A DNA stretch of 10,941 bases from Bacteroides sp. (lineage in GTDB: Bacteria > Bacteroidota > Bacteroidia > Bacteroidales > SM23-62). Shown here one piece after another: positions 1 to 5,482 of this stretch; position 1 is the stretch's first letter, and each line of letters opens with the position of its first letter. The notes under the pieces are model-generated. The model was given only the letters and a program-made list of their open reading frames with translations. It ran no database searches and had not been told where the DNA came from. The position numbers and the translations under genes are program-made. The DNA lies in NCBI GenBank assembly GCA_030589965.1, contig JAUUZM010000068.1, forward strand, positions 1 to 10,941, in the 5' to 3' direction.

Positions 1-376
1 CCTGTCTGAGGCTGACCCCCACGACATAGGGCATACTGATAAACTCTGGATTAAACGCATTTATCGTAAGAAAAATTGTCCGGTTCTCCTTTACCTTGAA
101 TTCTGGACGGGGGTTCTGGTCAGTGACAGAGCCACGTTCCGCATTTATATTATATACTGAATCGACGATCTGGTATCGCAACTTTCTTTCTGTGAGGAGG
201 GAATCAACTTCCTGGAGGTTGTAACCGTAAAGATCCGGAACACTAAATGCCTGTCCATGCCGGGTGAATATTCGCAGAAACAGAAATATCATGGCAACAA
301 CGAATAAGGTTCCCGCCAGTGCGAATGAGACATGTCTGAGGAAAACCCTGCTGAAAATAAATCGTAGAAAATTCAT
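1..376 (-). CDS. PASTA domain-containing membrane protein (N-terminal part, runs off window)
   Basis: The first 125 codons are visible, starting at ATG 376-374, and the frame stays open to the window edge. Residues 1-15 are short and basic. Residues about 16-36 form one hydrophobic transmembrane segment, followed by RIFTRHGQ, so this is probably a single-pass inner-membrane protein with its C-terminal part in the periplasm. Residues 43-107 read as a PASTA domain: they begin SVPDLYGYNLQEVDSLL, have QNPRP in the middle and end in a beta-strand (IFLTIN). SMPYVVGVSLRQ at 114-125 looks like the start of a second PASTA repeat. PASTA domains bind muropeptide or peptidoglycan and are best known from Ser/Thr kinases and class A/B PBPs. 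No kinase domain lies before this one, so this is the short kinase-less type found in Bacteroidota. The precise role is unknown; a cell-wall link is inferred from the domain alone. The gene lies just beyond the rpmH terminator. Confidence 0.85.
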   Translation of the reverse strand, partial: MNFLRFIFSRVFLRHVSFALAGTLFVVAMIFLFLRIFTRHGQAFSVPDLYGYNLQEVDSLLTERKLRYQIVDSVYNINAERGSVTDQNPRPEFKVKENRTIFLTINAFNPEFISMPYVVGVSLRQ

Positions 377-383
377 GAGTTCA

Positions 384-391
384 CAAAAATA
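384..391 (-). promoter_or_regulatory. Possible -7 element for the PASTA gene, almost leaderless
   Basis: On the minus strand the sequence TATTTTTG matches the Bacteroidota -7 consensus TAnnTTTG and ends 7 bases before the PASTA start codon. A transcript from it would start at or within a few bases of the ATG. No TTTG-like -33 element sits about 19 bases upstream; that space is taken by the rpmH terminator. In such a T-rich stretch the match could be chance. Confidence 0.25.
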
Positions 392-392
392 C

Positions 393-426
393 AAAAAAAA
401 GGCTGTCCGGTAATTGCGGACAGCCT
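393..426 (-). terminator. Rho-independent terminator of rpmH
   Basis: A perfect 10-bp inverted repeat (400-409 with 417-426, core GGCTGTCCG / CGGACAGCC) encloses a 7-base loop. Read on the minus strand, the GC-rich stem is followed directly by a run of eight T (393-400), the classical intrinsic terminator layout. It lies 25 bases past the rpmH stop codon and only 16 bases before the PASTA gene start, so the two genes are probably separate transcription units. Confidence 0.9.
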
Positions 427-451
427 GAAATATCTTGCCTGGGTTGCAGGT

Positions 452-610
452 TTATACTTTATGCCTGGCTTCGTCAGAAACCGTCAGTTTTTTCCTTCCC
501 TTAGCCCTGCGTCTTTTAACCACGTTTTGACCGTTGGCAGATGCCATACGTTCTCTAAAACCGTGCTTATTTTTCCTTTTTCGCTTTGATGGCTGAAATG
601 TCCTCTTCAT
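452..610 (-). CDS. rpmH: 50S ribosomal protein L34
   Basis: This is a 52-residue, highly basic protein beginning MKRTFQPSKRKRKNKHGF. It contains RMASANGQNVVKRRRAKGRKKL, the near-invariant L34 signature. L34 is a small late-assembly protein of the large ribosomal subunit that sits in 23S rRNA. The visible protein is a little longer than the usual 44-46 residues because of a C-terminal tail (TVSDEARHKV). The start at 610 is supported by the family N-terminus and by a purine-rich AAGGAAGG just upstream, one of the few Shine-Dalgarno-like sites in the window. The gene has its own promoter (637-666) and terminator (393-426). It lies downstream of rsmG, but rnpA, its usual partner in many bacteria, is not next to it: the PASTA gene follows instead. 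Confidence 0.97.
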   Translation of the reverse strand: MKRTFQPSKRKRKNKHGFRERMASANGQNVVKRRRAKGRKKLTVSDEARHKV

Positions 611-636
611 GGCCTTCCTTGTTTAAATTGAGAATG

Positions 637-666
637 CAAAAGTAATGTTTTTTTGTATTTCTCAAA
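637..666 (-). promoter_or_regulatory. Bacteroidota-type promoter of rpmH
   Basis: On the minus strand TACTTTTG (644-637) fits the -7 consensus TAnnTTTG. A TTTG -33 element (666-663) lies 18 bases upstream, close to the usual 19-base spacing. Transcription would start about 20 bases before the rpmH ATG, with the AAGGAAGG ribosome-binding site in the leader. A second -7-like match, TATTTTTG, lies at 684-677 but has no clear -33 partner. Confidence 0.7.
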
Positions 667-694
667 AAGAATAGTGCAAAAATATCATCTAACT

Positions 695-1318
695 CTATTT
701 CAGAGCATGAGGAGACAGCCAGACCAATTTTTTGGTTTCAAAAAAAGGCTCAGAGAATACATCCTTCAGGTCAAATATTTTTGTCCCGCGAAAAGACTTC
801 ACCTCCTCCTCCAGATCTCCTCCCTTCAGGTACCAGATGCCTGATCCTTTACTGGGTTTATGCCTCAGGTTTGGAGCCACCCATGTAGTAAACCTGTCCA
901 GTTTGCTTACCGCCCTGCTTACCACCATGTCCGCCGCATCCTTATAATCTTCTGCCCTGATTTGCAGGCAGCGCACATTTTCCAATTTAAGTTCAGCGGC
1001 AATGGATTTCACAACATTTACTTTTTTCCCAATGGAATCAATCAACATAAACCGGGTATCCGGGAACATAATTGCCAGTGGCAGTCCTGGATACCCTCCG
1101 CCTGTGCCCACATCAAGAATCCTGGTAGAAGGGGTAATTGGTGCATGTATGGCTATCCCCAGGGAATGAAGGATATGTCGTTCAGTGAGATGCTCGATAT
1201 CCTTACGGGAAACCAGGTTAATCTTCTGGTTCCAGGACATGCACAGATCGGCCAGGGATTTGTAGCGGTCCATTTGTACCGCATTTAGTTCAGGAAAATA
1301 TTTAAGAAGTATGTCCAT
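695..1318 (-). CDS. rsmG: 16S rRNA (guanine(527)-N(7))-methyltransferase RsmG
   Basis: The product is a 207-residue Rossmann-fold methyltransferase that uses S-adenosylmethionine to make m7G527 in 16S rRNA; it was formerly called GidB. Family hallmarks are visible in order: WNQKINLVSRKDI (29-41) and RHILHSL (47-53) in the N-terminal helical part; the SAM-binding loop DVGTGGGYPGLP (69-80); an acidic residue at the end of beta-2 (LIDS, D94); RAED (121-124); SRAV (134-137); and YLKGG (163-167). Length is normal. The gene follows the ECF sigma gene by 19 bp, so it is probably the last gene of the glycosyltransferase-sigma-rsmG unit. In other bacteria loss of RsmG gives low-level streptomycin resistance; that is family knowledge, not seen here. 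Confidence 0.96.
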   Translation of the reverse strand: MDILLKYFPELNAVQMDRYKSLADLCMSWNQKINLVSRKDIEHLTERHILHSLGIAIHAPITPSTRILDVGTGGGYPGLPLAIMFPDTRFMLIDSIGKKVNVVKSIAAELKLENVRCLQIRAEDYKDAADMVVSRAVSKLDRFTTWVAPNLRHKPSKGSGIWYLKGGDLEEEVKSFRGTKIFDLKDVFSEPFFETKKLVWLSPHALK

Positions 1319-1325
1319 TGAAGAT

Positions 1326-1340
1326 TAAGCCCCGGGCTTA
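1326..1340. repeat. 15-bp odd palindrome at the ECF sigma stop codon
   Basis: TAAGCCC, a central C, then GGGCTTA forms a perfect inverted repeat in the 19-bp gap between the sigma gene and rsmG and includes the sigma stop codon. As RNA it could make a hairpin of about five base pairs with a five-base loop. No T-run follows, so it is not a standard terminator. It may be a weak processing or pausing site, or chance. Confidence 0.4.
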
Positions 1341-1937
1341 CATGCTGGAACTGGTATTTTTCAGGATATTATATAGTAATTCCCTCGCCCTGAATAACTG
1401 AGCTTTTACGGTGCCCAGGGGGAGATCGAGCTCTTCTGAGATCTCCTCGTAGGAGTACTCTTTGAAATATCTTAATTCCACAAGGGTCCGGTACCTTGGT
1501 TTTAGTTTGCTTACCACATCCCGGAGTAGTTTAATTTTCTGGTCATTGATAAGACTTGCTTCAGGGTCAGGTGTATCTGAGGGTATAGTTACCGAGGCAG
1601 TATCGGGGTTGTCGGCAGACTGGTCCAGTGAAATAGTAGAAGCCCGCTTCTTGCGTATAAAATCAATACAATTATTTGTGGCGATCTTAAACAACCATGT
1701 GCTGAATGCAAAATTGGGTGTGTATTGAGCAATATTCTTAAAAGCTTTGCCGAATGCCTCTATGGTAAGGTCTTCTGCATCACTGGGATTATTGACCATT
1801 TTCAGCAGCATAAAATAGATGGCATCCCGGTATCTTCCAAGCAATTCGGCATAGGCTTTTTCATCGCCATCTCTTGCTTTTGAGACGAGTAAAAAATCAT
1901 GCTGTGCTTTATCTGAAAGATTGGGATTCAACTCCAT
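1338..1937 (-). CDS. ECF-type sigma-70 family RNA polymerase sigma factor
   Basis: The product is a 199-residue two-domain ECF sigma factor. Region 2 spans about residues 20-98, with the core-binding motif PSDAEDLTIEAFGKAF (51-66) and a -10 recognition part FSTWLFKIATNNCIDFIRKKR (78-98). A linker rich in Ser, Asp, Pro and Thr spans about 99-130. Region 4, about 133-190, contains LKPRYRTLVELRYFKEYSYEEIS and the helix-turn-helix LDLPLGTVKAQLFRAREL. Regions 1 and 3 are absent, as expected for ECF factors. The start overlaps the end of the upstream glycosyltransferase by 10 bp, which suggests coupled translation. No anti-sigma gene (transmembrane with a zinc-finger or FecR domain) adjoins it and no SusC-type receptor is nearby, so how its activity is controlled is not visible. 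The regulon is unknown. Confidence 0.93.
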   Translation of the reverse strand: MELNPNLSDKAQHDFLLVSKARDGDEKAYAELLGRYRDAIYFMLLKMVNNPSDAEDLTIEAFGKAFKNIAQYTPNFAFSTWLFKIATNNCIDFIRKKRASTISLDQSADNPDTASVTIPSDTPDPEASLINDQKIKLLRDVVSKLKPRYRTLVELRYFKEYSYEEISEELDLPLGTVKAQLFRARELLYNILKNTSSSM

Positions 1938-3058
1938 CTAGCTCTTTTTAATGCCACATAATTGCTGAAAACCATATAGATATGGGCGAGTGGCAGAATA
2001 ATATCCAACAACGGTGAAATTAGCAATAAATACTTTTCATTCAAACGGTCCATGGCTAATTTGATAATAACAATTGTTGATAACATACGCAGAAGAAATA
2101 TTCCAAGAACTATGGGAAGCAAAATCTGGTTAATAAGGAGTACTGTGAAAGAGGCATAAAAAATCAGCCGGCTGAAGATCTCCGTGCCAAGCAGGATCTT
2201 TGTCAGGAATTTATATCTGGGACCGGTGGTCAGGTGCCTTCTTTTTTGATAATACCAGTCCCGCCATGAACTTTCCGCTTCAGAATGGGTCTGGGAATCC
2301 TTCCCGATTTCTATCCTGGTAATGTTTTTTCGGGCTACTTCATTAATAAAAAGATCATCATCACCCGAGGCCAGTTCGTAATGTGAGGCAAAGCCCCTGT
2401 TGTTAAAAAAGAGCTCTTTCCGATAGGCAAGGTTTCTGCCTACCCCCATATAAGGGAAACCTGCCAGGGCAAATCCAAAATATTGAAGGGCAATGTAAAA
2501 CGCATCATACCTTATCACCAGATTCAGAACACCCTTTTCCCTTTTATAGGGACCGTACCCGAGCACAATACCGGTATTCTTCTTGAAATTTCTCTGCATT
2601 TTCTCCAGCCAGTGTGGTGAAGCAGGTATGCAGTCCGCATCCGTCAAAAGAACCCATTCATGCTGTGCCGCCTTTAATCCGAGCGTTAAGGCCAGCTTTT
2701 TGCCCCTTCTCTGATGAATATTTTCTTCAATGCTGCTGGATCGAAAATGAGGATATTTCTGTTTCAGATCCCTCAAAACATCCTCCGTATTGTCTCCTGA
2801 TGCATCATTAACAACAATTACCTCGAAATCGGGATAATCCTGTTCCAGAACCATGGGCAGGTTTTTCCTGAGGTTCTCTTCCTCATTTCTTGCACAGATC
2901 ACAATTGAAACAGGAAATTTACGGATTCGTGAAGGGGATGCTTTAAAATAAACAAGCCTTGCGTTGAAACCCCACCAGTAGATGAACTGGAGGATGAAAC
3001 TCCCGGCCAGAATGCCAAGCAGTATCTGCTGGGCCAATGAATAGTCTGAAATGTTCAA
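1928..3058 (-). CDS. Membrane-bound family 2 glycosyltransferase, probable TTG start
   Basis: The product has 376 residues. A hydrophobic N-terminal segment (about 9-31) is followed by a GT-A glycosyltransferase domain: SIVICARNEEENL (51-63), VNDASGDNT (83-91), the DxD-type TDADC (139-143), GDDDLFINE with the probable catalytic acid (232-240), and QKRRH (271-275), a variant of the QxxRW motif in which the Trp is His. Hydrophobic segments at about 295-333 and 343-368 anchor the C-terminus. Such enzymes transfer sugars from nucleotide donors to lipid or polysaccharide acceptors at the cytoplasmic face; donor and acceptor cannot be told here. No ATG is available in frame: TTG at 3058 is the only sensible start, because the next upstream stop is at 3079-3077 and the first internal Met (residue 69) lies inside the catalytic domain. 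It is first in a unit with the ECF sigma gene and rsmG. Confidence 0.9.
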   Translation of the reverse strand: MNISDYSLAQQILLGILAGSFILQFIYWWGFNARLVYFKASPSRIRKFPVSIVICARNEEENLRKNLPMVLEQDYPDFEVIVVNDASGDNTEDVLRDLKQKYPHFRSSSIEENIHQRRGKKLALTLGLKAAQHEWVLLTDADCIPASPHWLEKMQRNFKKNTGIVLGYGPYKREKGVLNLVIRYDAFYIALQYFGFALAGFPYMGVGRNLAYRKELFFNNRGFASHYELASGDDDLFINEVARKNITRIEIGKDSQTHSEAESSWRDWYYQKRRHLTTGPRYKFLTKILLGTEIFSRLIFYASFTVLLINQILLPIVLGIFLLRMLSTIVIIKLAMDRLNEKYLLLISPLLDIILPLAHIYMVFSNYVALKRARWS

Positions 3059-3068
3059 TTTTCTGAAA

Positions 3069-3097
3069 TTTTGATGCTACAAATATCCTTATATTTG
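3069..3097 (+). promoter_or_regulatory. Candidate promoter of tgt
   Basis: TATATTTG (3090-3097) is a perfect match to the Bacteroidota -7 element TAnnTTTG. A TTTTG (3069-3073) lies upstream with a 16-base spacer, shorter than the usual 19. The start point would fall about 10 bases before the tgt ATG at 3114, giving a very short leader. Confidence 0.55.
3080..3097. repeat. Inverted repeat shared by two divergent -7 elements
   Basis: CAAATAT, CCTT, ATATTTG is a perfect 7-bp inverted repeat centred in the 55-bp gap between the glycosyltransferase and tgt. Its right arm is part of the tgt -7 element. Its left arm, read on the minus strand as GATATTTG, is a one-mismatch -7 element for the glycosyltransferase-sigma-rsmG unit, whose TTG start lies about 22 bases further on. 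The two promoters therefore overlap face to face. Confidence 0.55.
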
Positions 3098-3113
3098 CGC
3101 TAATTCTGCACAA

Positions 3114-4244
3114 ATGAATTTCAAGATTCTTAAATCCGATACTGAAACCAAGGCAAGAGCGGGTATAATCAACACCGATCACGGAAGTATATCTACGCCT
3201 ATATTCATGCCTGTAGGCACCACCGGAACTGTAAAGGCTGTCCACCAGGACGACTTGAAAAAAGTGGTTAAGGCCCCAATTATTCTTGGTAATACCTACC
3301 ATCTTTTTCTCCGGCCCGGTATTGATGTGATCGGTAAGGCCGGTGGACTTCATAAATTCATTAGCTGGGACGGGGCAATGCTTACAGATAGTGGAGGTTA
3401 CCAGGTTTTTTCTCTCTCCGACCAACGAAAACTTACTCCCGACGGAGCCATATTCCGTTCTCATATTGATGGGTGCAAACATAGTTTCACACCTGAGAAT
3501 GTGGTTGATATTCAGCGAACTATTGGGGCAGATATTATAATGGCCTTTGATGAATGCACACCCTGGCCATGTGAATACGATTATGTGAGGGATTCCCTGA
3601 AACTTACCCATGCCTGGCTGGAGAGGGGCAAAAAGCGCTTCCTTGAAACGGATCCACTATACGGGTATTCTCAGACCTGGTTCCCCATCGTTCAGGGAGG
3701 TACATTTGCAGATCTCCGCCGGCAGTCCGCCGAGCATATCGCTGCAGCTGGAATGGAAGGGAATGCCATAGGTGGATTATCCGTGGGGGAACCCGTAGAT
3801 CTGATGTATGAGATGATTGAGGTGGTAAATGAAATCCTTCCGGTGGAAAAGCCCAGGTATCTGATGGGTGTGGGTACACCGGTAAATATTCTGGAGGCTG
3901 TTTCCAGGGGAATAGATATGTTTGATTGTGTAATGCCTACAAGGAATGGAAGGAACGGTCAATTATTTACAGGGGAGGGGATCATTAATATTAAAAATGA
4001 AAAGTGGAAAAATGACTTTTCTCCCATAGATCCGGATGGTGATTCTTATGTTGATCAACAATATTCGAGGGCCTATTTACGTCATCTTATCAACTCAGGT
4101 GAGCTTCTTGGAGCACAAATAGCCAGTCTGCATAACCTGAGGTTTTATCTTTGGCTGATCGAGGAAGCCAGGAGCAAGATTATGGAAGGGACATTTGCTT
4201 CCTGGAAGAATGAAATGGTTTCCAAACTTTCCATCCGTTTATGA
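3114..4244 (+). CDS. tgt: tRNA-guanine transglycosylase (Tgt), zinc cysteines missing
   Basis: The product, 376 residues and full length for the bacterial family, exchanges guanine 34 of GUN-anticodon tRNAs for preQ1 in queuosine synthesis. TIM-barrel active-site motifs are intact: TDSGGYQVFS with D92; FDECTPWP with D146 and C148; GGLSVGEP (220-227) with V224; and DMFDCVMPTRNGRNGQ with the nucleophile D271. C148 and V224 are the residues typical of bacterial preQ1-using enzymes rather than eukaryotic queuine enzymes. The usual zinc site is C-x-C-x2-C followed by His. Here the matching positions are G309, S311 and D314, and only H340 remains; the 31-residue spacing from 309 to 340 equals that between C318 and H349 in the Zymomonas enzyme, so the alignment is sound. 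The surrounding SRAYLRHL is conserved. The ATG at 3114 gives the family N-terminus. The stop overlaps the next gene by 4 bp (ATGA). Confidence 0.96.
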   Translation: MNFKILKSDTETKARAGIINTDHGSISTPIFMPVGTTGTVKAVHQDDLKKVVKAPIILGNTYHLFLRPGIDVIGKAGGLHKFISWDGAMLTDSGGYQVFSLSDQRKLTPDGAIFRSHIDGCKHSFTPENVVDIQRTIGADIIMAFDECTPWPCEYDYVRDSLKLTHAWLERGKKRFLETDPLYGYSQTWFPIVQGGTFADLRRQSAEHIAAAGMEGNAIGGLSVGEPVDLMYEMIEVVNEILPVEKPRYLMGVGTPVNILEAVSRGIDMFDCVMPTRNGRNGQLFTGEGIINIKNEKWKNDFSPIDPDGDSYVDQQYSRAYLRHLINSGELLGAQIASLHNLRFYLWLIEEARSKIMEGTFASWKNEMVSKLSIRL

Positions 4245-5338
4245 GAAGAAAACTGGGCATTACCATCATTGATATTTATATTACCAGGAAATTTCTGGGC
4301 ACCTTTTTCTTTTCAATTGCTCTTATCCTCACCATCGCTGTTATCTTCGATTTCTCCGAAAAGATTGATAATTTTCTTGCACATGATGCGAGACTGATTG
4401 ATATACTCACAAAGTATTATCTCAACTTTGTTCCTTACTTTGCCGTGCTTTTCAGCTCACTTTTTACATTTGTATCGGTCATATATTTTACCTCCCGGAT
4501 GGCTTACAGGACCGAGTTTATTGCCATCATTAGCAATGGGATGAGCTTTAACCGGATATTGGTTCCCTATCTTTTTTCAGCCATGGTAATAGCCATCTTT
4601 TCTTTTATTCTCAGCGATTATGTAATACCTGATTCCAACAGGATCCGGCTTGAATTCGAGGAAACTTACTATCACTCTTCCCCCCAGCGTGTAACTGAAC
4701 GAAATATCCACAGGCAGATCCAACCGGGTGTTTATATTTATATGGAAAGTTACAGTACAACATCAGACCTGGGTCACCGCTTCTCCATGGAAAAGTATGA
4801 AGACGGAATACTGATTTCAAAGTTAATGTCAGATTATGTGAAGTGGGACACAGCAACAGACAAGTGGATGATCCGGAATTATTATATAAGGGAAATCGGA
4901 GAGTACACGGAAAAAGTTACTTCCGGTGCCCGGATCGATACAAGCCTTGCATTTCATCCCAGCGATTTCAAACGTAGGATGAATTTCATGGAAACCATGA
5001 GTATTCGTGAACTGTCCGAGTATATTGTACAATTGAAAATGTTGGGGGAATCAAATGTGAAAGCCTACCAGATCGAAAAGAACAAAAGGTTTGCATTTCC
5101 TTTTTCTTCATTTATCCTGACCCTTATAGGGGTGTCTGTTTCATCCCGTAAAGTCAAGGGGGGGATTGGCATGCAACTTGGTATTGGACTGATGGTTGCC
5201 TTTTCATACCTGCTCTTTATGCAGTTCTCCTCCCAGTTCGCTATCAATGGAAGCCTGCATCCGGTTGTAGCTGTATGGATGCCAAATTTGGTATTCTCTT
5301 TTATTGCTATTTTTCTTTACCGCCTGGCCCCTAAATAA
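4241..5338 (+). CDS. LptF/LptG (YjgP/YjgQ) family permease
   Basis: The product has 365 residues and the characteristic 3+3 membrane layout: hydrophobic segments at about 19-36, 64-83 and 104-125, a polar periplasmic beta-jellyroll-type region (about 130-265), then segments at about 284-301, 311-329 and 340-361. Family features include IDIYITRKFLGTF at the start, EFIAIISNGMSFNRIL (92-107, the cytoplasmic coupling-helix region that meets the LptB ATPase) and FPFSSFILTLIGVSVSSRK (286-304). LptF and LptG form the inner-membrane core of the LPS exporter LptB2FG and pull LPS from the membrane into the periplasmic bridge. Which of the two paralogues this is cannot be settled here. The start codon overlaps the tgt stop, so the two genes are co-transcribed and probably translationally coupled; no functional link to queuosine is known to me. 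Confidence 0.92.
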   Translation: MRRKLGITIIDIYITRKFLGTFFFSIALILTIAVIFDFSEKIDNFLAHDARLIDILTKYYLNFVPYFAVLFSSLFTFVSVIYFTSRMAYRTEFIAIISNGMSFNRILVPYLFSAMVIAIFSFILSDYVIPDSNRIRLEFEETYYHSSPQRVTERNIHRQIQPGVYIYMESYSTTSDLGHRFSMEKYEDGILISKLMSDYVKWDTATDKWMIRNYYIREIGEYTEKVTSGARIDTSLAFHPSDFKRRMNFMETMSIRELSEYIVQLKMLGESNVKAYQIEKNKRFAFPFSSFILTLIGVSVSSRKVKGGIGMQLGIGLMVAFSYLLFMQFSSQFAINGSLHPVVAVWMPNLVFSFIAIFLYRLAPK

Positions 5339-5482
5339 TTCTACAGAGGACATTTTTTTTAATTATTTGGTAATAAATGCCATAGCTTCCGGCACATCCA
5401 TTATATGCCCGAAAAATTTTTTTAATATTGAGGGATTTTGTAATGTTGTAGCCCCGACTAAACAAAAACACATTCTACAAAT
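5339..5482 (+). other. 144-bp AT-rich gap with a weak promoter candidate
   Basis: I see no clear terminator after the permease gene: a T-run at 5355-5362 is not preceded by a GC-rich hairpin. TAATGTTG (5441-5448) is a one-mismatch -7 element with TTTT at 5418-5421 near the -33 position, a weak promoter for the carboxyltransferase gene. No Shine-Dalgarno sequence precedes the ATG at 5483. Whether the carboxyltransferase is separate from the tgt-permease unit is open. Confidence 0.3.

Noticed and set aside
860..1288. Plus-strand open frame of 142 codons antisense to rsmG
   Set aside because: rsmG carries all family motifs on the other strand. The antisense product shows no domain and has no promoter or ribosome-binding site.
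2943..3611. Long minus-strand open frame (222 codons) antisense to the first part of tgt
   Set aside because: It overlaps tgt and the start of the glycosyltransferase, both with clear family motifs. Its translation has no recognisable domain and has the Cys/His/Pro-rich look of a shadow frame.
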